Positions 50,899 through 58,496 of a stretch of DNA of 64,000 nucleotides are shown piece after piece. This DNA comes from JANNBN01 sp031430595 (GTDB taxonomy: Bacteria > Actinomycetota > Acidimicrobiia > Acidimicrobiales > JANYDT01), in assembly GCA_031430595.1 (NCBI GenBank), contig JANPBU010000030.1:124001-188000 (forward strand). The letters are read 5' to 3'. The position numbers were made by a program, and so were the translations under genes. Every line of letters starts with the position of its first letter. The first letter of the stretch is position 1. The notes beneath the pieces were generated by a model. It saw only the letters and a list, made by a program, of their open reading frames with translations. It searched no databases and was not told where the DNA came from.

Positions 50899-52434
50899 CT
50901 ACTTCCTCCCGAAGGTGGACAGGTCGACCGCACCGAACATTCCGGCTGGCAACGAAATGCCGTGGTCGAGGAGTTTCTCTGAGAACTTTGGTCGAATACC
51001 GGTTGGCTTGATCGACCCTTGATGGCGTCCGTTTGCGTCGACACCGGCGCCATAGTCGAATGCGAAGATGTCGGAAAGCGTGATGGTTTGACCTTCCATG
51101 CCTTCTACTTCTGTAATGGCAACCACACGCCGTGAACCGTCTCGGAAGCGCGAGATCTGCACGATGACGTCGACAGCCGAAGCAATCTGTTGACGAATCG
51201 CAATGGTTGGCAGATCGTAACCAGCCATAAGAACCAGCGTTTCGAGTCGTGACAACGCATCTCGTGGTGTGTTGGCGTGCAACGTCGTGAGTGATCCGTC
51301 ATGGCCGGTGTTCATAGCTTGAAGCATGTCGAGTGCCTCGCCACCACGGCATTCGCCAATAACCACTCGGTCTGGGCGCATACGAAGTGAGTTCTTCACC
51401 AGGTCGCGGATGGTGACGGCACCCTTTCCTTCGATGTTTGGTGGTCGAGTTTCGAGGCGCACAACGTGTGGCTGACGAAGCTGCAACTCCACCGCATCTT
51501 CAATGGTCACAATGCGCTCATCCGGCGGAATGAAACTCGACAAGATATTGAGCATCGTGGTTTTTCCGGTGCCGGTACCGCCCGACACAATGATGTTCAA
51601 TGCGCCGGCCACGCAAGCGGCAAGAAGCTGGGCGCTTTCGGCAGTAAGCGAACCTTTATTGATCAGGTCTTGAACCTGCAATGGGTCACGGCTGAACTTT
51701 CGGATGGTCAATGCAGGCCCGTCAACTGCCAATGGCGGAATGACTGCATTGACGCGAGACCCGTCAGCCAAACGAGCATCGACCATCGGTGATGACTCGT
51801 CGATTCGTCGCCCGACGTTTGACACAATGCGCTCGATAACTCGACGCAACTGGTCATTTGAGTAAAAACGATCTTTAGTTCGAACCAGTTTGCCTGAACG
51901 CTCAACGAAGATTGGGGTGGTTCCTTGAACCATAACTTCGCTTACGGCCGGGTCTTTCAGGAAGCGGTCAATAGGACCATGCCCAAGCACGTTGTCAGAA
52001 AGGTCGCTGACCAGCTGATGTCGTTCGTCGCTTGTAAGCGGCATTGACTCGGCTGCGATGAGCTGAGTAATCAGATCAACGACGGTCGCCCGAAGTTGCG
52101 AGTCGCTTTGGTTTTGATCGAACAACTTGACCCCGAGCCTCGTGATGAGTTGCTCATGAATCTTTTCTTTCATTTGAAGCAGCGGATCGTATGAACCGTG
52201 CTCGTCACCATGCGTTACTGGCTGGACAGGCCGCGAAAGTGTTGGCCTGCCTCCTTGCACTGGGGCAGCAGGCGCAGCTGCAGCCACTACCGGTGCTTGA
52301 TGCCCCGGCATTACCGGAGGTGCCCATGCCTGCTGCTGAGGGGCTGCCGGAGCAGTAGCAGGGGCTGCTGGCGCAGCGACCGGCGTAGGTTCTTCCGGCT
52401 CGTTCTGAGCGCGAAGGCGTTGACCGAGCTTCAT
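50899..52434 (-). CDS. tadA: Tad pilus assembly ATPase TadA/CpaF
   Basis: Hexameric secretion ATPase powering pilus assembly. The N-terminal ~70 residues are Ala/Pro-rich. The core has a conserved N-terminal domain (about 130-255), Walker A SGGTGTGKTTMLN, the Asp box IEDAVELQLRQPHVVRLETR and Walker B DRVVIGECRGGEALDMLQA, followed by the His box LTTLHANTPRDALSRLE. 511 residues is typical of CpaF. It overlaps cpaE by 4 nt and precedes the VWA-TadB gene by 2 bp. Confidence 0.95.
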   Translation of the reverse strand: MKLGQRLRAQNEPEEPTPVAAPAAPATAPAAPQQQAWAPPVMPGHQAPVVAAAAPAAPVQGGRPTLSRPVQPVTHGDEHGSYDPLLQMKEKIHEQLITRLGVKLFDQNQSDSQLRATVVDLITQLIAAESMPLTSDERHQLVSDLSDNVLGHGPIDRFLKDPAVSEVMVQGTTPIFVERSGKLVRTKDRFYSNDQLRRVIERIVSNVGRRIDESSPMVDARLADGSRVNAVIPPLAVDGPALTIRKFSRDPLQVQDLINKGSLTAESAQLLAACVAGALNIIVSGGTGTGKTTMLNILSSFIPPDERIVTIEDAVELQLRQPHVVRLETRPPNIEGKGAVTIRDLVKNSLRMRPDRVVIGECRGGEALDMLQAMNTGHDGSLTTLHANTPRDALSRLETLVLMAGYDLPTIAIRQQIASAVDVIVQISRFRDGSRRVVAITEVEGMEGQTITLSDIFAFDYGAGVDANGRHQGSIKPTGIRPKFSEKLLDHGISLPAGMFGAVDLSTFGRK

Positions 52435-53696
52435 CGTGACCTCTTCCAGGGCAATCCAATGGATGATTTACTTGTGATTGGTGCAGCAACAACGTCGTCG
52501 CTGAATGCTTCGGCGATTTGTTGAAACTTTCGAGCGAGTGGAGACTTTGGGTCCGAGTATGCGACCGGGCTTCCTTGGTTCACGGTTGCCAGCACGTTCG
52601 TGGTCACCGGAATCGACGCGATAGCTGTGAGCCCGAGAGCGGTTTCAACATCTTCAACCCGAGCACCGCCAGGATTATCGGATCGGTTGATAACGAGGTG
52701 GCGACGCTGTGTGCGCATACCTAATTTATCGAAGGCGTCGAGCGTTTTGCGCAGGCTACGAACGCTGGCAACGTCAACTGAACAAACGAAGAGTAAGTCG
52801 GTTGCGACTTCGGCGACACTGAGTGTGTGCGGGTCAAGGCCGGCAGCAGTATCAATGATCACATACGGGAATGCACTTGACAGCTGGCGGGTGATGGCAA
52901 CCGAAGCGTCGTAGGTGATGTCGTCGGCGAGCGCCGGGTCATCGGGTGCGCTCAACACGAAGACACCAGAGTCGTGGTTGTGCAGGAATACTTTGATGAG
53001 CGATGATTCGCCACGGCCTACGCCACGTGCAGCATCGACTGTGGTGTGCTCGGGTGCGATGTGCAGCGAAGCCGCGACGTCGCCAAACTGGAGGTCGAGG
53101 TCTACGAGGGTGACCTCGTTGCGATGCACCGCACCAAGGGCGCAGGCCAGGTTGACTGCTACAAGCGTCTTGCCAACCCCACCTTTGGGCGAGATGACAG
53201 CAATCACTCGTCGGCCAGAGTCGTCGGCATCGATTGGGGTAACTATGGGCTCAATAGGTTGAGCGAGGGTCGGTACTGGTTTACGGGCCTGTGCACTGTG
53301 AAGCCCGCGAACGAGCAGGTCGTAAATTTGTGGAATTTCCGCCGTTGGAGAAATGACGTCTCGAACGCCGGCCCGAAGCGCTTTCTCTAAGAGGCCGGGA
53401 AGCGGCTCGGCTACCAAACAAACGTAAGCACCCGGATTATCTCGGTCAACCTCTTGGGCCGTCTGAACCATGAGGTCAGGTGGTAGCTCTGGTCCGATGA
53501 GAACCACGGCGACCTGTTGGTCGTCTGGGCGTTCGGTATTGACGTTCCATCGAACCATTCGCGGTCCACGGCCACTCGAGAGCGCCCGGCGAACCCGCAT
53601 TTCGAAGTCGGGTGTGCTTGCAACCACAGCGACATCACCGATGCCACGCAACAGCGTCTTTTGTCCTTGCTCCGTTGCTAGGTCGGTAGTGCTCAC
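52431..53696 (-). CDS. cpaE: CpaE/TadZ pilus-localisation ATPase
   Basis: MinD/ParA-family protein that places the Tad machinery at the cell pole. The N-terminal ~140 residues form a receiver-like domain without an obvious phosphorylation site. The ATPase part has the deviant Walker A ISPKGGVGKTLVAVNLACALG, VDLDLQFGDVAASLHI, and IDTAAGLDPHTLSVAEVATDLLFV. 421 residues is usual. It overlaps tadA by 4 nt (ATGA). A 113-bp gap without features separates it from cpaB. Confidence 0.9.
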   Translation of the reverse strand: MSTTDLATEQGQKTLLRGIGDVAVVASTPDFEMRVRRALSSGRGPRMVRWNVNTERPDDQQVAVVLIGPELPPDLMVQTAQEVDRDNPGAYVCLVAEPLPGLLEKALRAGVRDVISPTAEIPQIYDLLVRGLHSAQARKPVPTLAQPIEPIVTPIDADDSGRRVIAVISPKGGVGKTLVAVNLACALGAVHRNEVTLVDLDLQFGDVAASLHIAPEHTTVDAARGVGRGESSLIKVFLHNHDSGVFVLSAPDDPALADDITYDASVAITRQLSSAFPYVIIDTAAGLDPHTLSVAEVATDLLFVCSVDVASVRSLRKTLDAFDKLGMRTQRRHLVINRSDNPGGARVEDVETALGLTAIASIPVTTNVLATVNQGSPVAYSDPKSPLARKFQQIAEAFSDDVVAAPITSKSSIGLPWKRSR

Positions 53697-53809
53697 GGTT
53701 GCCTCTCGTTTACGTTTCGGTGGTGATCTGGGGAAGTTCGGGGAAGTGCTGGGTGGTGCGCCTGCTACTCACCAAGGAGCAGATGGCAGCAGGCTGTCAG
53801 AAAGACTGA

Positions 53810-54805
53810 CTACTTCTTGATGGTCGTCGACGCTGCAGCGACCACGGGCTTTGTGGTCGATGGTGCAACAGCGGCTGCGGCTGCGCCAGGTGCAACCGTT
53901 GCTCCTGGTGCGACAGCGGGCCGTGGGGCAACGACAGTTGTTGCTACAGGTGCCACTGGTGCTGGAAGGGTCGTGACGGCGTTAATGGCCGGAGCGACGG
54001 TGGTCGGAATCGGTGCCGATCGTGAACCGTTAGTAGGTTCATATACGTTGTCGTACTGAACGAGCTTCGTGCCGTCTTCTTTTGCACTCAACGGTTCACG
54101 AATCAGGTTGATCGTTCCGAACTGGTTGAGGAAGATGAGGCGTTCTGCGTCAGGTGCCGAAAGGCTCACGGCGACTAGGAACAGTTGACCGGTGAAGCTG
54201 GGCGCTGGGGCAACGGTTGCTGGTGCTCCGGCGGCGACTGGCACAGGGGTTACACCCCATGGTGTCGGCTTTCCAATGATGCGAATCTTGTGCATTGCGA
54301 TATGCACGACATTTTGGAACGTGTCGTTTGCACCGAACGAGCCAACTACGCCGACGGTTTCATCGGGTGTGAGCCCCACACCTGCCATACGCTCCGCGGG
54401 CAACAGGAACGAGAACGAGACCTGACCCGGTGTGATGGCTGAATCGGCTGCTGCTTCGACTGACTGAAACTTTGCTTCGATCAGTTCCTCACCGGTGAAG
54501 ATTGGGACGGCAGTAATTTTTCCGGCGAGAAGATCAACGTTGAACGCATCTGCACCAACAGCTTTGATCTGCGAAACAGGTACTGATTTCTGCTCGATCA
54601 ACTGAGCGGTGCGTAGGGTTTCAATAGATTGACCTTGCGGAAGGTCACCTTTCGCCACCCAAATGTTGGCCATTGCTTCGACCGGGGCGGCTGGTGCTGC
54701 GGCGGTTGAACTTGATTTACCTCGGGCAAACATCATCAATAACAGTGCACCTAGCACTGCGAGGACGGCTGAGGCCACGATTCCTGTGGTCTTTCGGCGA
54801 TTCAC
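53810..54805 (-). CDS. cpaB: Flp pilus assembly protein CpaB (SAF domain)
   Basis: RcpC/CpaB-type protein of the Tad system. One N-terminal TM (about 7-27, IVASAVLAVLGALLLMMF), a SAF domain (about 45-120, VAKGDLPQGQSIETLRTAQLIEQ), then the CpaB C-terminal region (about 120-250, VSFSFLLPAERMAGVGLTPDETVGV) and a long Ala/Pro/Val tail (about 265-331) with APAAT repeats. The GTG at 54805 (331 residues) is selected because an AAGGAG site lies 6 nt upstream. A palindrome CAGACAGTGTCTG sits just before this site. Confidence 0.85.
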   Translation of the reverse strand: MNRRKTTGIVASAVLAVLGALLLMMFARGKSSSTAAAPAAPVEAMANIWVAKGDLPQGQSIETLRTAQLIEQKSVPVSQIKAVGADAFNVDLLAGKITAVPIFTGEELIEAKFQSVEAAADSAITPGQVSFSFLLPAERMAGVGLTPDETVGVVGSFGANDTFQNVVHIAMHKIRIIGKPTPWGVTPVPVAAGAPATVAPAPSFTGQLFLVAVSLSAPDAERLIFLNQFGTINLIREPLSAKEDGTKLVQYDNVYEPTNGSRSAPIPTTVAPAINAVTTLPAPVAPVATTVVAPRPAVAPGATVAPGAAAAAVAPSTTKPVVAAASTTIKK

Positions 54806-54819
54806 GGGCTGCTCCTTAA

Positions 54820-54832
54820 CAGACAGTGTCTG
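54820..54832. promoter_or_regulatory. Perfect palindrome next to the cpaB ribosome site
   Basis: CAGACAGTGTCTG with 5-bp arms. It could be an operator or a small hairpin affecting translation. No binding protein known. Confidence 0.3.
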
Positions 54833-54938
54833 CGGCCTTCGCCACGGACATCTTGCGTTCAAAGCATCGGCCGGTTGGTTCTCACCCTTGAGGGCGGATT
54901 CATTCTTTTCTCAGCGATTCACCGAGAAACTGTGGTCG

Positions 54939-55184
54939 TCAGTTCGGAATGGTGTTCGAGTACGTCGCGAACGAGGTTCGAAGGCGTTGCGAGAAAATAT
55001 AGACACTTACTATTATCGCAACCGACAACAGTCCAACCATGAGGGCGTATTCGACCGCGGTCGCGCCCTGTTCTTGGCTGCGTGAAAGTCGGGCTCGAAA
55101 CCGGTTCTGAAGGTCGACGGCTCGAAAAGTGAGTATGAACCCGAGGCTGGGTCGCTGCTCAAGTTGTGGCTCTTGGTGTTTCAT
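54939..55184 (-). CDS. flp: Flp-type pilin subunit
   Basis: Major pilin of the Tad pilus, 81 residues from ATG 55184. The cleavage region is EQG|ATAVEYALMVGLLSVAIIVSV: after the glycine the Flp-specific glutamate and tyrosine fall at positions +5 and +6, followed by the hydrophobic helix. The leader (about 46 residues) is long and basic for this class. ATG 55184 is preferred over GTG 55199 because GAGG lies 6 nt upstream of it. No prepilin peptidase (TadV) or minor pilins (TadE/F) lie in the window. cpaB follows after 133 bp. Confidence 0.9.
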   Translation of the reverse strand: MKHQEPQLEQRPSLGFILTFRAVDLQNRFRARLSRSQEQGATAVEYALMVGLLSVAIIVSVYIFSQRLRTSFATYSNTIPN

Positions 55185-55380
55185 TTGATACCTCTTCACA
55201 ACTACAACGGGTGATGTCGATCATTGTTACTGCAAGTATTTTTGTGACCATCACCTGCATTGGTGAAAGGTGTCAATCTGCCGGTGTAATGAGTCAACCG
55301 ACCTACTCAAGTGATGTTGCAGTGGGCCTTCGGGTTCCGTGGAGTTTTGGTTTTGCAAGAGCAAAACAAAATCAGAGCGG

Positions 55381-56181
55381 TTAGCGGCTGACCGCATATT
55401 CCGAGTCGAGCCAACCGGATCGGTAGGCGAGGGCCACTGCGGCAACTACCGAATTCACGCCAAGTTTCGCGAGCACCGAACGAATTTGTGATCGCACCGT
55501 GTTGAGCGAGACGAAGCTGATGCGGGCAACTTCCTCGGGGCTGGCCCCCGTTGAAAGTTCTCGCAGAACCTGAGCTTCGCGACGGGTAAGTTGCGAAAAT
55601 GCGGCTTGGCGATCGTTCATTGCTTGGCGGTGACTTCGAAGTTTGGCGAGCACCCCCTCGCGGACCGCGATACCCAGCACAATTTCATGTCGAGACAAAC
55701 GAACAACGCAATCGTGAAGGTCGCTCAGCGAAGAAGAATTTGAAAGTACTCCGCTTGCGCCAGCTTCAACCCAGATACCAGCCGAAACCTGGTCGTCATC
55801 GACCATAACCACCAATACTTCTCCGCCAAGTTCGCGACAACGTGCCACCAGGTTAAGTCGGTCGGTCAGATCGATTGGTGATGAACCGTCTATCACAATG
55901 ACGCCGCCGTTTGCTGCCGTTCGAAGGGCAAGGGCAAGGTCTTCGTTTCGACCTGACCGGTTCACATGGATGCCTTGGTTGGCGAGGCCCTCAACAATGA
56001 GTTCGACGACAAGTGAGCGGCCGGTAAGGACCGCAACGTTCAACGAGACTGTGCTCGGTTGAGTCGGGAAGCTTAAGTACGGATTTTGGTTCGTCGCTTC
56101 AAGCGATGCGGAAAGCAACGAGGCCGTCACTGACGATGTGGTTCCTGCTAGTCGATTGTCTGCGCTTATGTCGATCGTCAT
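55381..56181 (-). CDS. LuxR-type regulator of the pilus operon
   Basis: 266 residues. The N-terminal receiver-like domain (about 45-165) keeps an aspartate at the phosphoacceptor position (IVIDGSSP), but the usual lysine is absent (GVLSNSSS), so control by phosphorylation is doubtful. A LuxR/GerE HTH follows (about 200-262, LTRREAQVLRELSTGASPEEVARISFVSLNTVRSQIRSVL). The ATG at 56181 has a strong GAGGAGG ribosome site 6 nt upstream. It lies directly upstream of the Flp pilin on the same strand, so it may activate the pilus genes. Confidence 0.8.
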   Translation of the reverse strand: MTIDISADNRLAGTTSSVTASLLSASLEATNQNPYLSFPTQPSTVSLNVAVLTGRSLVVELIVEGLANQGIHVNRSGRNEDLALALRTAANGGVIVIDGSSPIDLTDRLNLVARCRELGGEVLVVMVDDDQVSAGIWVEAGASGVLSNSSSLSDLHDCVVRLSRHEIVLGIAVREGVLAKLRSHRQAMNDRQAAFSQLTRREAQVLRELSTGASPEEVARISFVSLNTVRSQIRSVLAKLGVNSVVAAVALAYRSGWLDSEYAVSR

Positions 56182-56287
56182 GATGTTCCTCCTCGGCTTC
56201 GAAGCCGTATACGAACATGTCATCGTCAGTAGTAATGATCACCTTGAGAAGTTTGTCGAAAGTCGATCTCTGTGGGTGAGAAAAATG

Positions 56288-56731
56288 TCAGGCGGTAATG
56301 GCCTTGAGTTCGTCAGCTATCGATTTGGCCATGTCAACTTTGTCGCTAGTGACCTCAGCTTGACCAAGTGATTGAAGGGCCATCAGCTTCGTGATGTCGC
56401 CATCTATTCGTATCTTGCCGGTCATGAAGGCTTGCATGGCAGCCTGAATATCTTGATCGATGAAGAGTGCTTTCGCCGTTGCGTAATCGACCGTTATCGT
56501 GACGTCGGGTGTTTCGATATGGCCGAGGTCGAGGGTAATACTGCCTGTAGTCGAATCGATATGGGCGTCGATGACCCCTTCATCAAACGGAACCTCAGTG
56601 ATGACAACATTCATGCGTACCGAGACCCCCTGCGGTATCGCTGCCCCCGCAGCTTCGGCGTGTTTGTCGCGGATGTTGCGGGCTGCTTTGATCCAGCCGT
56701 CGGAAAGGAACTCATGCGTTTTCGTTGCCAC
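56288..56731 (-). CDS. SCP2 sterol-binding domain protein
   Basis: Lipid-binding SCP2 fold, 147 residues. The pattern VRMNVVITEVPFDEGVIDAHIDSTTGSITLDLGHIETPDVTITVDYATAKALF then QDIQAAMQAFMTGKIRIDGDITKLMAL is typical of the family and gives a hydrophobic tunnel for fatty acyl or sterol ligands. No signal or TM. The start GTG 56731 is 6 nt from a -10 hexamer; ATG 56734 and GTG 56737 are too close to it. The gene sits alone between the pilus regulator and ferredoxin. Confidence 0.85.
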   Translation of the reverse strand: MATKTHEFLSDGWIKAARNIRDKHAEAAGAAIPQGVSVRMNVVITEVPFDEGVIDAHIDSTTGSITLDLGHIETPDVTITVDYATAKALFIDQDIQAAMQAFMTGKIRIDGDITKLMALQSLGQAEVTSDKVDMAKSIADELKAITA

Positions 56732-56737
56732 CATCAC

Positions 56738-56743
56738 AGATTA
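56738..56743 (-). promoter_or_regulatory. -10 element TAATCT of the SCP2 gene
   Basis: Six nt before GTG 56731. Confidence 0.45.
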
Positions 56744-56778
56744 AGTGACGTGAGCGGCCTACTGGTCGATCTGCGCTC

Positions 56779-56838
56779 GGGCCGCTATGTTCTTGGGCCG
56801 CTGGCGGCTTATGTTCCTGGGCCGCTGGCCGCTATGGT
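56779..56838. repeat. Imperfect ~24-bp direct repeats covering the ferredoxin promoter
   Basis: GGGCCGCT occurs at 56779, 56795 and 56819, and TATGTT/TATGGT at 56786, 56810 and 56833. The last is the ferredoxin -10 element. The -10-like hexamer has therefore been multiplied in tandem. Confidence 0.7.
56833..56838 (+). promoter_or_regulatory. -10 element TATGGT of the ferredoxin gene
   Basis: Six nt before ATG 56845. Confidence 0.45.
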
Positions 56839-56844
56839 TCGCCT

Positions 56845-57159
56845 ATGTCAGCAGCACGGGAGGCGAGGGTTTCGAGTCGGGTACGAAACCCAAAGTGGAA
56901 GCAGCCAGCCCTTCGTATCGACATGGCAATTTGTATCAATTGTGATGCGTGCCTTCGACACTGCCCCCCGCAGTTCGGGGCGATCTTCAACTTCGGTATC
57001 GATGTGGTAATCATTCCAGAGTTGTGTTCTGGCTGTGGAAAGTGTCTGCCCCCGGTCTGCCCGGTCGACTGCATCGTGGTCGATTCGCACCCGGCTGCCA
57101 CCCCGGTTGAATGGTGGTCGCTTCCGTTCAGTGACGACGATTCCTACGCCCGTCGGTAA
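56845..57159 (+). CDS. Ferredoxin, two 4Fe-4S cluster type
   Basis: Small electron carrier, 104 residues. The first cluster ligands are in CINCDACLRHCP, the second in CSGCGKCLPPVCPVDC, a bacterial 2[4Fe-4S] pattern with an insertion between the last two ligands. About 25 residues precede the core (SSRVRNPKWKQPALRID). Its redox partner is not evident. The following hydrolase gene begins 11 bp after the stop, and its own -10 element overlaps the ferredoxin stop. Confidence 0.85.
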   Translation: MSAAREARVSSRVRNPKWKQPALRIDMAICINCDACLRHCPPQFGAIFNFGIDVVIIPELCSGCGKCLPPVCPVDCIVVDSHPAATPVEWWSLPFSDDDSYARR

Positions 57160-57162
57160 ACT
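57157..57162 (+). promoter_or_regulatory. -10 element TAAACT of the hydrolase gene
   Basis: Eight nt before ATG 57171; its first three bases are the ferredoxin stop codon. Confidence 0.45.
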
Positions 57163-57170
57163 CATCGCCC

Positions 57171-57938
57171 ATGACGAACTCTCCTGCTGTTCTTGTTGGT
57201 GCCGAGCCTGGATCTTGGAAGGGAACCAACGAGTGCGGTGCACTGGTCTTGCACGGCTTCACCGGGTCGACTCAGTCAATGCGCCCGCTAGCCTCAGCCC
57301 TCGCCGCCGCCGGTTTCAGCGTTGAGATGCCTCGGCTGCCCGGACACGGAACCACAGTCGAAGACATGATGACGACGGGTTGGAACGAATGGGCGACGTG
57401 CGCGCTCGACGCCTACGACGAGTTGGCGACGCGATTCCAAAGAGTGGTCGTGGTTGGTTTGTCGATGGGAGGCACGCTTACTGCTTGGGTCGCTGCGCAT
57501 CGTCCATCGGTGGTTGGCGTTGCGTTGATTAATCCGGCCGTCGAACCTCCGGCTGCGGCCACTCTCGATGGTCTGCGCGAGATGCTTGCGTCTGGGGTTG
57601 AGCAGTTACCGTCCATAGGTTCAGATATCAAAATGGAAGGCGGAACCGAGCTTGGCTATGACGCCACCCCGGTTGCTGCGCTGTTGTCACTGATGGAAGT
57701 CGGTGCCGAACTCGATGCGCTCGTTCCGGCGATTACGTGTCCATCGGTGGTGTTGACGTCGCCCGATGATCATGTGGTACCTCCGTCGGCTTCGGATCAT
57801 TGGGCGGCACGAGTGGGCGGTCCGGTCGAACGAGTGACGTTGAACAACAGTTTCCATGTCGCAACCCTTGACAACGATGCACCCTTGGTCGAGTCGACCA
57901 TTGTCGAGTTCGCACGCCGGGTGTGCGGCCTGGCCTGA
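57171..57938 (+). CDS. Alpha/beta-hydrolase, carboxylesterase/monoacylglycerol lipase type
   Basis: 255 residues. The oxyanion motif is LHGFTGSTQSMRPLA, the nucleophile elbow GLSMGGTL, the acid in TSPDDHVVPP and the histidine in NNSFHVATLDND, a full triad. It resembles the carboxylesterase Est30 group of Gram-positive bacteria, acting on short acyl esters in the cytoplasm. No signal peptide. Downstream lie the TGACCCTGGT repeats and an inverted repeat. Confidence 0.85.
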   Translation: MTNSPAVLVGAEPGSWKGTNECGALVLHGFTGSTQSMRPLASALAAAGFSVEMPRLPGHGTTVEDMMTTGWNEWATCALDAYDELATRFQRVVVVGLSMGGTLTAWVAAHRPSVVGVALINPAVEPPAAATLDGLREMLASGVEQLPSIGSDIKMEGGTELGYDATPVAALLSLMEVGAELDALVPAITCPSVVLTSPDDHVVPPSASDHWAARVGGPVERVTLNNSFHVATLDNDAPLVESTIVEFARRVCGLA

Positions 57939-57979
57939 CCCTGGTCGGCTTGGTGACCCTGGTTGCGTGACCCTGGTTT

Positions 57980-58015
57980 AGTGAGTTGCGTAAGCCATAC
58001 CTTACGCAAGTCACT
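57980..58015. repeat. 15-bp inverted repeat, loop 6
   Basis: AGTGAGTTGCGTAAG and CTTACGCAAGTCACT pair at 14 of 15 positions. It lacks a following T-run. It could be a transcript-end hairpin for the hydrolase gene or a dyad operator (core TTGCGTAAG). Confidence 0.85.
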
Positions 58016-58483
58016 ATTCCACTTGCTGGTATCTCTACGATCCAGCAGCAATGGTCGGATCGAACATGACATCGATGAGTCGACGTCTGCTCGTTGCGTC
58101 GTCGTGCTGAGTCCAGCGGGTACCCGTGACGATGACCGGTTGTCTGTCGTAGGCGTCGAGTTCATCGACGAAGCCAGTTGCCAACATGACGCTGATTCGA
58201 ATCTCGACGATCGCTTCAGGCTCCGGGTTGCCGGATATGACAAGACACGTTATCGGCCACGAATGTTCCACATTCGACAGGGTTGTTGGTAGCGACGAAG
58301 GCACTCTGTGAAATCGGACAAGACGAAGAATTCCGACGGCCTGTGTAGTCCGAGGGTTACTGAAGCCCATAGAGGCACCAGTGTGCCGGTGAACGTTTGA
58401 TTTCGCATCAGGCAAACCCCCACAACCTCACAGGTAAGGCTGGTCTTTGCGGGTGGATGGTCTTCGTGGCGAACAATATTCTC

Positions 58484-58489
58484 TAAGGT
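58484..58489 (+). promoter_or_regulatory. -10 element TAAGGT of the LAL regulator gene
   Basis: Seven nt before ATG 58497. Confidence 0.5.
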
Positions 58490-58496
58490 AAATATC

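Larger units (their letters stand above)
57939..58496. other. 558-bp stretch: repeats, an inverted repeat and doubtful small ORFs
   Basis: TGACCCTGGT is repeated three times (57947-57976). A 15-bp inverted repeat with a 6-nt loop follows at 57980-58015. The rest holds two overlapping opposed small ORFs (minus 58035-58415, 126 codons; plus 57963-58292, 109 codons). The minus ORF has a plausible acidic C-terminal half (AIVEIRISVMLATGFVDELDAYDRQPV), but neither has a family match I can name nor a clear start signal. The last 80 bp hold the promoter of the LAL regulator. Confidence 0.4.

Noticed and set aside
58035..58415. Minus-strand 126-codon ORF as a real gene
   Set aside because: It overlaps an opposed ORF of similar quality, has no family match, start signal or conserved motif; left as undecided in the stretch description.
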